The notes: a model not told the origin generated them from the sequence alone. DNA of 47,190 nt from Bacteroidia bacterium (GCA_025455485.1 JALOMJ010000008.1:1-47190), one strand, 5' to 3'. Counted from the stretch's first letter, positions 17,614 to 26,994 are shown. Made by a program: numbers and translations.

Positions 17614-18861
17614 GTGAAAAAGGCATTTAAAGCGTTTATAGAACTGGGTATCCAAGCAACCCACTCTGTTGTTGAGCAGCGACGAATCAAAACAGTCAAT
17701 CTGCTGAACGCTGTTATATTGCTGTTTCTGTTAATAGGCTTAAGCCATTATCTTTTTATAGGAAATGATTATCCTTTATTGCCCGAGTTGGTATTTATGG
17801 GACTGGCAGCGGCCTCCATTGTTTGCAGTTATTACAAAAAAACGCAGTATGCCTTTTTACTTTTTACATGTAATGCTAACCTCTCTATTTTTTTTATCAA
17901 CCAATATTATCCCTTTGAGGTAGGCTCCTACTTGTTTTATTTTCCGTTGATAGTGAGTGTTATTTTACTAAACAACGTTACATCACGAAGTTGGATGGGG
18001 TTTTTACATTTGGGCATTTCGGCTTTATCGTTTATGTTATCTCTTTTGTTAGATCTAAAAGCTTGGCAACTGCAGGGCTTAACTCAGGAGGCCATTCAGG
18101 TAATGTGGTATTATAACATTGTTATGGCCGTGGTATTAACCGCCATGGTGAGTGGCATATTAAACCGTTTGATTGTGGTTCAAAACCAAGAAATTACCGC
18201 ACAAAATGAGGGATTAAGCAAAGCTAAAGAAGAAATAAAGGCCTCTCTGAAAGAAAAAGAAGTGTTGTTGGCAGAGCTCAACCACAGAGTAAAAAACAAT
18301 CTGGCCATTATTTCGGGATTATTGAATTTGCAGTTGGAAAACAGTGGCAACAGTGAAACCAAACAGGTAATTAACGACAGCAAAAACCGCATATTAAGCA
18401 TGGCATTGGTGCATAGGATGCTATATAATCATCCACAGTTGAAGGAAATAGATTTGCGTGATTATTGTAAAGAGCTCATCAGAGAAGTATTGAATTCATT
18501 TAATTTGCAAAATAAGGTGGAACTCAGGGAAAATTACGATTCGGTTTGTCTTCCGGTGAATAAATCCATTCCATTTGGTTTGATTCTTAATGAGATTGTC
18601 ACCAACAGCATTAAATACGTCTTTCTGAATCAAAACCATCACAAGCACCACTTTGAACTCAGCGTTTCATTGGTCGACGCTGATGTGGTGATGGTCGCAA
18701 AAGATTCGGGAAAAGGCTTTCCAAGGGATTTTAATGAGGAGCAGGACGGCAAGTCATTGGGATTATTTTTGATTAAAACCCTGGCTCAGCAAATGGATGG
18801 GCAGGCGGTTTTTTCTAACGAGGATGGGGCGCGTGTAAAACTCACTTTTTCATTGAATTAA
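17614..18861 (+). CDS. Membrane histidine kinase, HisKA_2 type (orphan)
   Basis: 415 residues from a GTG start. About six hydrophobic helices fill residues 28-190. A short charged helix follows (about 195-220), then the HisKA_2 phosphoacceptor motif LNHRVKNNLAIISGLL with H224. The ATPase has an N box (LNEIVTNSIKY), a G1 box (KDSGKGFP) and a G2 box (SLGLFLIKTL). No extracytoplasmic sensor domain of any size is present, so the membrane part itself would be the sensor. There is no response regulator in the window. A near-match -7 element (TAGTTTAG, 17601-17608) lies five bases before the GTG. The gene separates rpmF from plsX, which are usually adjacent. Confidence 0.88.
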   Translation: MKKAFKAFIELGIQATHSVVEQRRIKTVNLLNAVILLFLLIGLSHYLFIGNDYPLLPELVFMGLAAASIVCSYYKKTQYAFLLFTCNANLSIFFINQYYPFEVGSYLFYFPLIVSVILLNNVTSRSWMGFLHLGISALSFMLSLLLDLKAWQLQGLTQEAIQVMWYYNIVMAVVLTAMVSGILNRLIVVQNQEITAQNEGLSKAKEEIKASLKEKEVLLAELNHRVKNNLAIISGLLNLQLENSGNSETKQVINDSKNRILSMALVHRMLYNHPQLKEIDLRDYCKELIREVLNSFNLQNKVELRENYDSVCLPVNKSIPFGLILNEIVTNSIKYVFLNQNHHKHHFELSVSLVDADVVMVAKDSGKGFPRDFNEEQDGKSLGLFLIKTLAQQMDGQAVFSNEDGARVKLTFSLN

Positions 18862-18943
18862 TCTTTAAAATCGTGAAACGGGCAGCCGCCGAATCAAAAA
18901 TTAAAATTGTATAATTGTACCACTAAAAAGGTTAGTAAATCGA

Positions 18944-19882
18944 ATGAAGATTGGTTTTGATATTTCGGGTGGAGATTACGCTCCTAAAAACTGTTTAGAA
19001 GGTGCTTTGATGGCCCTGAAGGAATTGCCTGCGGATGTTATTCTGGTGTTAATTGGGGATAGCGAAGTGGCAAAATCCTTTTTTTCAAAACACCAGGTGG
19101 ACCCTCAGAGAATTCAGTACGTGCACACCACCGATGTTATTGAAATGGGAGAACACCCCACCAAAGCCTTTTCACAAAAGCCCAACAGCAGCATTTCAGT
19201 TGGGTTTAAGCTCTTAAAAGAAAAACAAATAGATGCGTTTGCCAGTGCCGGCAACACCGGGGCCATGTTGGTAGGGTCTATGTTTACCGTAAAAGCCATT
19301 CCGGGGGTTATTCGTCCTTGCATTACCTCTATTCTACCCAAAGAAAACGGAGGCTTTGGTATTGTGTTGGATGTGGGTACCAATGCCGATTGTAAACCGG
19401 ATGTGCTGTATCAATTTGGTATTTTGGGCTCCATTTGCGCAAAAGAGGTGTATAAAATTGATAACCCTAAAGTTGGCTTATTAAACATTGGTGAAGAGGC
19501 CGAAAAGGGCAATTTGGTTACGCAAGCCGCTCATGCTTTAATGAAAGACAGTAAGGACTTTAATTTTATAGGCAATGTTGAAGGGCGAGATGTGTTTTCC
19601 GACAAAGTTGATGTTGTTGTGTGTGAGGGTTTTGTTGGCAATATCTTACTTAAAACTGCTGAGGCACTGTATGAGTTGATACAAAAGCGTAAACGCAGTG
19701 ATGCTTATTTTGATAAATTTAATTATGAGCTTTATGGCGGCACACCGGTGCTGGGCATTAACGCCAACGTGTTAATAGGGCACGGCATTTCTTCGGCGCT
19801 GGCCTTTAAGAACATGTTGTTGCTGGCAAAAGATGTTGTGGATGCCAAACTCAACGACAAAATCCTACAAAATTTTCAGTGA
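18944..19882 (+). CDS. plsX: Phosphate acyltransferase PlsX
   Basis: Converts acyl-ACP to acyl-phosphate in membrane phospholipid synthesis. 312 residues. It shows the N-terminal MKIGFDISGGDYAPKN, FASAGNTGAML (about 101-111), DVGTNADCKPD (about 143-153) and the C-terminal GHGISSALAFKNML region. The stop (TGA) overlaps the ATG of fabH as TGATG, so the two are translationally coupled. Confidence 0.96.
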   Translation: MKIGFDISGGDYAPKNCLEGALMALKELPADVILVLIGDSEVAKSFFSKHQVDPQRIQYVHTTDVIEMGEHPTKAFSQKPNSSISVGFKLLKEKQIDAFASAGNTGAMLVGSMFTVKAIPGVIRPCITSILPKENGGFGIVLDVGTNADCKPDVLYQFGILGSICAKEVYKIDNPKVGLLNIGEEAEKGNLVTQAAHALMKDSKDFNFIGNVEGRDVFSDKVDVVVCEGFVGNILLKTAEALYELIQKRKRSDAYFDKFNYELYGGTPVLGINANVLIGHGISSALAFKNMLLLAKDVVDAKLNDKILQNFQ

Positions 19883-20886
19883 TGATTAGAGCAGCCATTA
19901 CAGCAGTTGCCGGGTTTGTGCCCGAAAACATACTTACCAACAAGGATCTTGAAAAGATGATTGATACCACTGATGAGTGGATCACAACCCGCACGGGGAT
20001 AAAAGAACGACACATTGAAAAGGACGTGAATAAAGCAACGTCCGACATGGGTGCAGAGGCAGTAAAACTGCTGTGTAAAAAACGGGGCATTCAGCCTGAA
20101 GAAATTGATCTGTTAATTTGCGGTACCGTTACAGGCGACATGATTTTTCCGGCCACAGCCAATTTAATTGCAGCCAAAATTGGTGCAAAAAACGCCTGGA
20201 GTTTTGATGTAGGAGCTGCCTGTTCAGGATTTATTTATAGTTTAACCACCGGGGCACAATTTATTGAAACCGGGCGTTATAAAAAAGTAGTGGTAGTGGG
20301 TGCCGACATGATGAGTCGGATAATTGACTACACAGATCGCGCCACTTGCGTGATTTTTGGAGATGGAGCCGGAGCAGTGCTTCTGGAACCAACAACAGAG
20401 GAGTTTGGTGTTATGGATTTTATTTTACACTCTGATGGAAACGGTGCCACACATCTTCACATGAAAGCAGGTGGTTCTTTGCGTCCGCCTAGTCATGAAA
20501 CGGTTGATCAAAAGCAACATTTTGTGTATCAGGAAGGACAACCGGTGTTTAAACATGCTGTGGTGAACATGGCGGAAGTAAGCGCCGCCATCATGGAAAA
20601 AAACAATTTGAAGTCAGAGGATGTGAGTTGGCTAGCCGCTCATCAAGCCAATAAACGCATCATAGATGCCACATCTCAGCGCATGGGATTAGATGACAGC
20701 AAAGTGATGATGAACATCGAACGCTATGGCAACACCACTTCGGGCACCATTCCGCTTTTGCTGTGGGATTATGAAAAACAACTGAAGAAAGGAGATGTTA
20801 TTATTCTTTCTGCTTTTGGCGGAGGGTTTACCTGGGGCGCCATTTACTTGAAATGGGCTTACGATGGGGCCAAGGTGGGCAAGTAA
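19882..20886 (+). CDS. fabH: 3-oxoacyl-ACP synthase III FabH
   Basis: Starts fatty-acid chains by condensing acyl-CoA with malonyl-ACP. The Cys-His-Asn triad is intact: C114 in GAACSGFIYS, His in WLAAHQANKRI and Asn in RYGNTTSGTIP. 334 residues from the ATG at 19882, which shares its A with the plsX stop; a GTG just before (19879) is a less likely start. This conserved pairing supplies both the initiating ketoacyl synthase and the first phospholipid-specific acyl donor. A terminator follows. Confidence 0.96.
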   Translation: MIRAAITAVAGFVPENILTNKDLEKMIDTTDEWITTRTGIKERHIEKDVNKATSDMGAEAVKLLCKKRGIQPEEIDLLICGTVTGDMIFPATANLIAAKIGAKNAWSFDVGAACSGFIYSLTTGAQFIETGRYKKVVVVGADMMSRIIDYTDRATCVIFGDGAGAVLLEPTTEEFGVMDFILHSDGNGATHLHMKAGGSLRPPSHETVDQKQHFVYQEGQPVFKHAVVNMAEVSAAIMEKNNLKSEDVSWLAAHQANKRIIDATSQRMGLDDSKVMMNIERYGNTTSGTIPLLLWDYEKQLKKGDVIILSAFGGGFTWGAIYLKWAYDGAKVGK

Positions 20887-20912
20887 AGAATAAGTAAAGA
20901 CAAAAAAATTTT

Positions 20913-20943
20913 AACCCGAAACGCGCAACGTTCCGGGTTTTTT
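20913..20943 (+). terminator. Rho-independent terminator of plsX-fabH
   Basis: Stem AACCCGAAACG with CGTTCCGGGTT (one internal mismatch), five-base loop, then TTTT. It is located 27 bp after the fabH stop. Confidence 0.88.
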
Positions 20944-20979
20944 GCTGTTATCCGGATTAAGTTTTCACAAAAATTTTCA

Positions 20980-20987
20980 TATATTTG
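20980..20987 (+). promoter_or_regulatory. -7 promoter element TATATTTG before the 180-aa T9SS protein
   Basis: Perfect TAnnTTTG match 22 bp before the ATG at 21010. The -33 region is only TTTTC-like. Confidence 0.5.
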
Positions 20988-21009
20988 ATTAAGGATCAAA
21001 TCAAAAACC

Positions 21010-21552
21010 ATGAAAAAGAATATTTACATAACAATGTTTTGGCTGCTTTTTTCGCTTTCATCTAAAGCCCAAGTGTATATTTCAAGTTCTGATTCTCTTA
21101 TCTGCGCTGGAGAAACTGTAACCCTTACGGCCTTAACCCCTCTGATGTACAATTGGTGTTATTGGAAAGTTGGCAGTTCTGCAAGCTCCAAGACCATTGC
21201 TATTCATCCTGACTCGGATACCCTTCTTATGGTTGAATGTTTTGATGTATCTGCGAATAAGCTGTCCGCCAGTTTTACACAAACGGTTTCACTTTGCACC
21301 AATATTAGAGCCGTGGAGTTTACAGAAGCTGTTTACCTTTACCCGAACCCAAGCACAGGTACCCTAAAGCTAATTGGTGTAAGCGCACTTACACCAATTC
21401 GTGTATATGATTTGTTAGGCAGGCTCTGTCTTGAGACAAAAGCAGGGGAAGGAACAACTGAGCTCAATCTTTCCGGTAAGCCTCAGGGCATATACTTCGT
21501 AAATTTCGAGCACAAAAATCAAATGATACTAAGGAAGATCAGTCTGGAGTAA
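21010..21552 (+). CDS. Small secreted T9SS cargo protein
   Basis: 180 residues. A signal peptide ends near SKAQ, then an Ig-like stretch of about 75 residues (SDSLICAGETVTLTAL, with paired Cys residues) and a type A T9SS sorting domain (LYPNPSTGTLKL to ILRKISLE). The short passenger looks like a single adhesin-like Ig module. It is exported through the inner membrane by Sec, then across the outer membrane by the type IX system, whose machinery is not in the window. Confidence 0.82.
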   Translation: MKKNIYITMFWLLFSLSSKAQVYISSSDSLICAGETVTLTALTPLMYNWCYWKVGSSASSKTIAIHPDSDTLLMVECFDVSANKLSASFTQTVSLCTNIRAVEFTEAVYLYPNPSTGTLKLIGVSALTPIRVYDLLGRLCLETKAGEGTTELNLSGKPQGIYFVNFEHKNQMILRKISLE

Positions 21553-21586
21553 TCCGGCACCGCTTTCCATATATAAGCCTTTTGGT

Positions 21587-22774
21587 TTACTTAACTACTC
21601 CAAGCTCCTTGCCGACTTTAGTGAAGGCTGCAATCGCCTTATCCAAATGTTCTTGTTCGTGAGCCGCGCTAAGTTGTACGCGAATTCTGGCCTTGTCTTT
21701 AGGAACCACAGGGTAAAAGAAGCCAATAGCGTAAATACCTTCTTCAAGCAATTTATCGGCAAACACTTGCGAGAGTTTGGCATCGTATAACATCACCGGC
21801 ACAATGGCGCTGTCGCCTTCGCGAATTTCAAAGCCCGCTGCTTGGATTCCTTTTTTGAAATAGTTTACGTTCCATTCCAGTTTATCACGAAGCGCTGTAC
21901 TTTCGGACAATAAATCAAACACTGCAATGCTGGCTCCAACAATACTTGGTGCTAGGGAATTGCTGAATAAATACGGTCGTGAGCGTTGGCGCAGCAAGTC
22001 AATAATTTCTTTTCTGCCGCTGGTAAAACCGCCCATGGCTCCACCCAGGGCTTTTCCGAGGGTTCCGGTAATGATGTCAACACGACCCATTACATTTTTG
22101 GCTTCAATGGTGCCTCTGCCGGTTTTCCCGATGAACCCGCTGGCATGACACTCGTCCACCATCACCAAAGCATTGTATTTATCGGCGAGGTCGCAAATTT
22201 TATCAAGGGGAGCAACAAAACCATCCATGCTGAACACCCCGTCGGTAACAATAATCCGGTGCCGCTGGGCCTGAGCTTTTTTTAGTTGTTCTTCCAGATC
22301 AGCCATGTCGCAGTTTTTGTAACGGTAACGCTGGGCTTTGCAAAGTCGCACCCCATCGATGATGCTGGCATGGTTGAGTTCGTCGCTAATAATGGCATCG
22401 TTCTCATCAAACAAAGGCTCAAACACCCCACCGTTGGCATCAAAAGCTGCGGCGTAAAGGATGGTATCTTCGGTGCCCAAAAAAGCAGCGATTTTTTGTT
22501 CCAGGGTTTTGTGAATGTCTTGTGTACCGCAGATAAAACGTACGCTGCTCATGCCAAATCCGTGCGTATCCAATGCCTTTTTAGCGGCATCCAGCACTTT
22601 GGGGTGAGAGGACAATCCAAGGTAATTGTTCGCGCAAAAGATAATCACGTCTTTACCATTCACTTTTACGTTGGCACCCATAGGCGTGGTGATGATGCGT
22701 TCGCGTTTGTATAAGCCGTTGTCCTGTATTTCTTTTAGGGTGTTTTGCAGTTGTTGTTGTAATCCTCCGTACAT
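21587..22774 (-). CDS. kbl: Glycine C-acetyltransferase (2-amino-3-ketobutyrate CoA ligase)
   Basis: PLP enzyme that cleaves 2-amino-3-ketobutyrate with CoA to glycine and acetyl-CoA in threonine degradation. 395 residues, almost the length of the E. coli enzyme. It is a class II alpha-oxoamine synthase: N-terminal [23 protein letters not shown], the PLP-ring aspartate in [10 protein letters not shown] (about D207) and the Schiff-base lysine K241 in [10 protein letters not shown]. The threonine dehydrogenase partner (tdh) is not adjacent. The -7 element TATCTTTG (22798-22791) lies 16 bases before the ATG. Serine palmitoyltransferase-like homologues exist in this phylum, but the motifs fit Kbl best. 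Confidence 0.9.
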   Translation of the reverse strand: MYGGLQQQLQNTLKEIQDNGLYKRERIITTPMGANVKVNGKDVIIFCANNYLGLSSHPKVLDAAKKALDTHGFGMSSVRFICGTQDIHKTLEQKIAAFLGTEDTILYAAAFDANGGVFEPLFDENDAIISDELNHASIIDGVRLCKAQRYRYKNCDMADLEEQLKKAQAQRHRIIVTDGVFSMDGFVAPLDKICDLADKYNALVMVDECHASGFIGKTGRGTIEAKNVMGRVDIITGTLGKALGGAMGGFTSGRKEIIDLLRQRSRPYLFSNSLAPSIVGASIAVFDLLSESTALRDKLEWNVNYFKKGIQAAGFEIREGDSAIVPVMLYDAKLSQVFADKLLEEGIYAIGFFYPVVPKDKARIRVQLSAAHEQEHLDKAIAAFTKVGKELGVVK

Positions 22775-22790
22775 GATTAAAATATTTCAG

Positions 22791-22798
22791 CAAAGATA
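22791..22798 (-). promoter_or_regulatory. -7 promoter element TATCTTTG of kbl
   Basis: Minus-strand TAnnTTTG match 16 bp before the kbl ATG at 22774. Confidence 0.5.
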
Positions 22799-22892
22799 AA
22801 TTCTAATTGGTATTTGGGCCGGTTTGTTTCTAATTTATTTATTACGAATGGTTATCCAACTGGCAAACTAGCTTTTTGTATCTTAGCGTTTT

Positions 22893-24752
22893 ATGCGAAC
22901 ATTTTCGGCTTTGTTTTCTCTTTTTCCTTTTCTCCTGTTTTCACAAAGTGGTCCTGCCGGTGTTGGAAGCTCAACAAACAATTCGCTTTGGTTAAAAGCC
23001 GATGCCGGAAGCAGTTCTACGGTGAATGGCTCTGCAATTTCCTTCTGGAACGATCAATCAGGCAATGGAATTCATGTTACCCAAACATTAGCAGCCCAGC
23101 AACCCTCCTTTGCGACAAATGTTTTGAATGGATTTCCGGCCATACAATTTGATAATGTGAACGGGCCTAATGTTAATGATAAGTTGATTGGGCCCGATTC
23201 TCCTTTATTAGACAATACAAGCGGATACAGTTTTTTTATGGTTACCCGTCCGCAGAATGTTGATAATAATGCAAGGGTAATTGTTTCCAAACGTACCGGT
23301 GTTGCCATTAATCAATCGTTCATGCAGTTTTTTTTTACAGGAAACAGGTTTTACACCGATATACAAAGTAACAATGAACGGTATAATACCGTAGCCACCT
23401 TCACTGCCAACAACAATTTTTTAATCGATCAATTTTACGATGGCACCTTGGCTATGGCTTCGCGCTGCAGAACCTATGTGAACGGAACACTGGATGTTAC
23501 TTCAGGAGAAACCAATACCCTCGTGCCTGATAATGTTTCGCCGTTGGTGATTGGAAGCACCGATGCCACAGATCCCCGGCCCTTTGGCGGCTATATCTCA
23601 GAAATTATCATCTACAGAACTGCCTTGAACGATGCCTCGCGAATTATTGTAGACAATTACCTTTCTGCAAAATATAACATAACATTGCTTTCAAATGATA
23701 AATATCAGGGTGATACGCCTGCCAATGGAGATTTCGATTATGACGTTTGCGGTGTTGGCCAGGAGAGTAGTGGAAGCTCCACTTCCTTTTCCAGCAGTAT
23801 TTCCGGGGGGTTTGGTTTAAGTGTGAACAGTGGATTGGACAATGGCGACTATATTTTAGCAGGTCACAATTCTTTTACAAACGATGCCACTTATTCAGAT
23901 GTTGGCGGAATGACCGGCGCTTTAAATGCACGGTGGACCCGCGTTTGGTACGTGGATGTAAGCAATGCTTTAAGCAACATCAATGTTAATCTCGAATTTG
24001 ATTTAAGCGATGGCGGTGTCGGCGCTATAAGTCCCGGACCAGCTTCAGATTATAAACTTTTGTACCGAAATGTCCAAACCGGTAACTGGACGGAGCTGAG
24101 CACCGCGAGTTCAGTAAGTGGAGATAAAATTATATTTTCAGGTATAACACTCACGAATGATGGGTATTATACCATAGGCACCCATCAGTTTAACGCCAGC
24201 CCCTTACCTGTTGAACTTCTTTTTTTTGAGGCTACCGTTTGTAAGTCGGGTGTGTGTTTACAATGGGCCACTGCTTCAGAAAAAAATGCCGATTATTTTA
24301 GCATTGAACGCAGCAAAAATGGAATTGATTTTGAATTTGTAGCGCAAATCAAAGCGGCAGGAAACAGTGCACGTGAAATCAATTATCTGGAAACTGATTT
24401 TAATCCCTTGGATGGTATCAGTTATTATCGCTTAAAACAATTCGATAAGGATGATGCTCTACAGCTTATTCTGATTCGAAGCATTGATTTTCGTGAGGAG
24501 GGCACTTTGTATGTTTTCCCCAACCCAAACTCAGGGGAATTTAATCTTAATCTAAATGCAAACTCAGGAGAAGAGGTGCTAGTAGTCATCGTTGATGCTG
24601 CAGGCAAACAAGTGTATTCTAAAGTAATTTTAAAAAAGGATGGCGAAAACTATCTGGGACTGGATTTAACGGGCAGCATTCAACCCGGTTTATATTGGGT
24701 GCTTGCCAGTTCACGGCAGAAGTTCTATCGGTCAGTGCTTCTTATTAAATAA
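22893..24752 (+). CDS. Large secreted T9SS protein with LamG-like N-terminal domain
   Basis: 619 residues. A signal peptide ends near LLFSQ. The first domain (about 25-265) has the WLKADAGS, ISFWNDQSGNG and FPAIQFDN pattern common in Bacteroidota surface proteins and resembling a concanavalin/LamG fold. A mid domain (about 275-435) with GGFGLSVNSGLDNGDYILAGH follows. The pre-sorting module LPVELLFFEATVCKSGVCLQW with ERSKNGIDF is shared with the protein at 32932-34707. A type A T9SS sorting domain (VFPNPNSGEFNL to SVLLIK) ends it. A near-match -7 element TATCTTAG (22879-22886) is six bases before the ATG. Confidence 0.85.
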   Translation: MRTFSALFSLFPFLLFSQSGPAGVGSSTNNSLWLKADAGSSSTVNGSAISFWNDQSGNGIHVTQTLAAQQPSFATNVLNGFPAIQFDNVNGPNVNDKLIGPDSPLLDNTSGYSFFMVTRPQNVDNNARVIVSKRTGVAINQSFMQFFFTGNRFYTDIQSNNERYNTVATFTANNNFLIDQFYDGTLAMASRCRTYVNGTLDVTSGETNTLVPDNVSPLVIGSTDATDPRPFGGYISEIIIYRTALNDASRIIVDNYLSAKYNITLLSNDKYQGDTPANGDFDYDVCGVGQESSGSSTSFSSSISGGFGLSVNSGLDNGDYILAGHNSFTNDATYSDVGGMTGALNARWTRVWYVDVSNALSNINVNLEFDLSDGGVGAISPGPASDYKLLYRNVQTGNWTELSTASSVSGDKIIFSGITLTNDGYYTIGTHQFNASPLPVELLFFEATVCKSGVCLQWATASEKNADYFSIERSKNGIDFEFVAQIKAAGNSAREINYLETDFNPLDGISYYRLKQFDKDDALQLILIRSIDFREEGTLYVFPNPNSGEFNLNLNANSGEEVLVVIVDAAGKQVYSKVILKKDGENYLGLDLTGSIQPGLYWVLASSRQKFYRSVLLIK

Positions 24753-24776
24753 ACTTTTCTTCCTGAAAATTCAGTT

Positions 24777-24784
24777 TATCTTTG
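24777..24784 (+). promoter_or_regulatory. -7 promoter element TATCTTTG of the VOC gene
   Basis: Perfect TAnnTTTG match seven bases before the ATG at 24792. The leader would be only a few bases. Confidence 0.6.
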
Positions 24785-24791
24785 TTTCGCA

Positions 24792-25856
24792 ATGAGTGAT
24801 TATATTATTTCTGGAATTCAGCAAGTGGGCCTAGGCGTTGCCAACGTACACGAAGGCTTTAACTGGTACAACCGCATGTTTGGCATGGACATTCCGATTT
24901 TCGAGGAAGCCGCCGAGGCCAATCTGATGTTGCCATACACCGGCGGTCAGCCCCACAAACGCCACGCTATTTTGGCCATCAACTTGAAGGGCGGCGGAGG
25001 ATTTGAAATCTGGCAATACACCAGTCGCGTGCCGCAGGCCGCTAAATTTAAAGCACAACTGGGCGATCTGGGTTTGTTTTGCGCAAAACTAAAAACGGAT
25101 AATGTGAATGCAAGTTATTCTGAATTGCGAGCCAGGGGTGTAAAATTGCTGGGCGACATTAGCAGCAATCCTCAGGGAAAAAAACATTTCTTCCTGGAAG
25201 ACCCTTTTGGGAATTTATTTGAGATCATCGAAGACACTGTTTGGTTTGGAAAAGGCCTACAACACACCGGAGGCCCGATAGGCATGGTGATTGGAGTGAG
25301 CAACCTTCAAAAATCTATACAATTTTACAACGCTATTTTGGGTTACGATAAAGTGCTGTATACGGGAGAGGACAGTTATGCCGATTTATCCGTATTGCCG
25401 GGAGGCGCTGTAACGGCCAAACGCGCCCTGCTTACACACAGTCAAAAACGTGTGGGTCCTTTCTCCAAATTGTTTGGTAATTCATACATCGAACTGGTGG
25501 AAGCGAAGAATTACACCCCAAGAAAAATTTTTGAGAACCGTTACTGGGGCGATTTGGGTTTTATTCATCTGTGTTTTGACATAAAAAACATGGCGGCACT
25601 TAAGCTCAAATGCGAAGCCTCGGGTCACCCTTTTACAGTAGACGGAGGCGCGGGATTTGAAATGGGCGAAGCGGCCGGGCATTTTACTTATATCGAAGAT
25701 CCGGATGGCACCTTGATCGAATTTGTAGAGACCAAAAAAATTCCCATCCTCAAAAAGTTCGGCTGGTACCTCGACCTGCGCAAACGCAAACCCGAAAAAC
25801 CCTTACCGGATTGGATGCTGAAAAGCATGGCGATGAATAGGAAGAAGGTGGCTTAA
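24792..25856 (+). CDS. Double VOC-superfamily protein (glyoxalase/dioxygenase fold)
   Basis: 354 residues with four beta-alpha-beta-beta-beta modules, that is two vicinal-oxygen-chelate domains (about 1-135 and 150-325). The modules start at IQQVGLGVANVHEGFNWYN, LGLFCAKLKTDNVNASYSEL, PIGMVIGVSNLQKSIQFYN and GFIHLCFDIKNMAALKLK. End-strand glutamates are visible (FEIIE, YIELVE, LIEFVE). The first-strand His that binds metal in many members is seen only in the fourth module (FIHLCF), so metal binding may be altered. No neighbour suggests a substrate. It could be a ring-cleaving dioxygenase-like or isomerase-like protein; the reaction is not assigned. Confidence 0.75.
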   Translation: MSDYIISGIQQVGLGVANVHEGFNWYNRMFGMDIPIFEEAAEANLMLPYTGGQPHKRHAILAINLKGGGGFEIWQYTSRVPQAAKFKAQLGDLGLFCAKLKTDNVNASYSELRARGVKLLGDISSNPQGKKHFFLEDPFGNLFEIIEDTVWFGKGLQHTGGPIGMVIGVSNLQKSIQFYNAILGYDKVLYTGEDSYADLSVLPGGAVTAKRALLTHSQKRVGPFSKLFGNSYIELVEAKNYTPRKIFENRYWGDLGFIHLCFDIKNMAALKLKCEASGHPFTVDGGAGFEMGEAAGHFTYIEDPDGTLIEFVETKKIPILKKFGWYLDLRKRKPEKPLPDWMLKSMAMNRKKVA

Positions 25857-25923
25857 CCCACTGCTTTTAATTTTTTTTGGCCGCTTAAAGAACCTTGCAG
25901 CGTGAGGTTCATTTTCTTTTCAA

Positions 25924-25931
25924 TACCTTTG
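25924..25931 (+). promoter_or_regulatory. -7 promoter element TACCTTTG of dusB
   Basis: Perfect TAnnTTTG match with four bases to the in-frame CTG at 25936. This is the same spacing seen before ATG starts elsewhere in the window. Confidence 0.5.
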
Positions 25932-25935
25932 TCTC

Positions 25936-26925
25936 CTGCCCAAAATAGGACATATTCAACTTCCTGAATTTCCGCTTTTGCTCGCGCCTATGGAGGATGT
26001 GAGTGATCCCCCTTTTCGTTACGTGTGTAAACAATACGGGGCGGATTTGATGTACACCGAATTTATCAGCAGTGAGGGTTTGATTCGCGATGCCATTAAA
26101 AGCCGAAAAAAGCTGGATATTTTTGATTACGAACGTCCCATTGGGATACAAATTTTTGGAGGGGATGAAGAAGCCATGGCGCTTTCGGCAAAAATTGTGG
26201 ATGCCACACAACCCGATTTGGTGGACATTAATTTTGGCTGCCCTGTGAAAAAAGTAGTGTGCAAGGGCGCAGGCGCCGGTGTTTTAAAAGATGTGGACCT
26301 GATGGTGCGTTTAACCAAAGCCGTGATCAAAAGCACCACTTTGCCTGTAACCGTAAAAACCCGTTTGGGTTGGGATGAGAGCATGATCAACATCATGGAA
26401 GTGGCCGAGCGCTTGCAGGACATAGGCGTAAAAGCCCTTACCATTCACGGGCGAACACGTGCGCAGATGTATAAAGGCTCGGCGAACTGGAACCGCATTG
26501 CTGAGGTAAAAAACAATCCCCGCATAAAGATTCCCATTTTTGGCAACGGCGATGTGGATAGTCCTGAAAAAGCCCTGGAATACAAAAACAAATACGGGGT
26601 GGATGGTATCATGATAGGTCGCGCCGCCATTGGCTATCCATGGATCTTCAATGAAATCAAACATTATTTCGCTACCGGAGAACACCTTCCTAAACCAGAA
26701 ATTTCCAACAGAGTAGAGGTGTGCAAAACCCATTTGCTGAAATCGGTGGAATGGAAGGGCGAAAAATTAGGAGTCTTGGAAATGCGCAACCATTATGCCA
26801 ACTACTTTAAGGGCATTCCTAATTTTAAAGACACTAGAACAAAATTGGTTACCATAAATACCCTGAACGAGTTGCTTGATGTGCTTCACGCGATTACGGC
26901 CACGCCTGAGTTTCAGACTTTATAA
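25936..26925 (+). CDS. dusB: tRNA-dihydrouridine synthase, DusB type, probable CTG start
   Basis: FMN enzyme that reduces uridine to dihydrouridine in tRNA. TIM-barrel motifs are intact: LLAPMEDVSDPPFR (FMN site), DINFGCPVKKVVCKGAGAG with the catalytic Cys, VKTRLGWD, LTIHGRTRAQMYKG and GNGDVDSPEKA, then GVDGIMIGRAAIG. The first canonical start in frame is a TTG at 25978, but that removes the conserved N-terminal strand. Coding similarity continues upstream as PKIGHIQLPEFPLLLAPM, typical of DusB. The only plausible start between the in-frame stop at 25903 and that strand is CTG at 25936, four bases after a -7 element. The start assignment is inference; the function is secure. Confidence 0.85.
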   Translation: MPKIGHIQLPEFPLLLAPMEDVSDPPFRYVCKQYGADLMYTEFISSEGLIRDAIKSRKKLDIFDYERPIGIQIFGGDEEAMALSAKIVDATQPDLVDINFGCPVKKVVCKGAGAGVLKDVDLMVRLTKAVIKSTTLPVTVKTRLGWDESMINIMEVAERLQDIGVKALTIHGRTRAQMYKGSANWNRIAEVKNNPRIKIPIFGNGDVDSPEKALEYKNKYGVDGIMIGRAAIGYPWIFNEIKHYFATGEHLPKPEISNRVEVCKTHLLKSVEWKGEKLGVLEMRNHYANYFKGIPNFKDTRTKLVTINTLNELLDVLHAITATPEFQTL

Positions 26926-26994
26926 AGTTCGCACATCTACTTTAGTTTTCCGACTGCATTTAAGTTTGCCGGCACTTCATTTGTTAGGATTGAT

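Noticed and set aside
21927-22714. Several plus-strand open frames opposite kbl
   Set aside because: Kbl is complete on the minus strand with all catalytic motifs; these are antisense shadows.
24792-25856. 4-hydroxyphenylpyruvate dioxygenase
   Set aside because: Length and double VOC layout are similar, but the His/His/Glu iron site and C-terminal helix motif are not visible.
25909-26211. 100-aa minus-strand open frame over dusB
   Set aside because: Antisense to a well-supported enzyme and without recognisable motifs.
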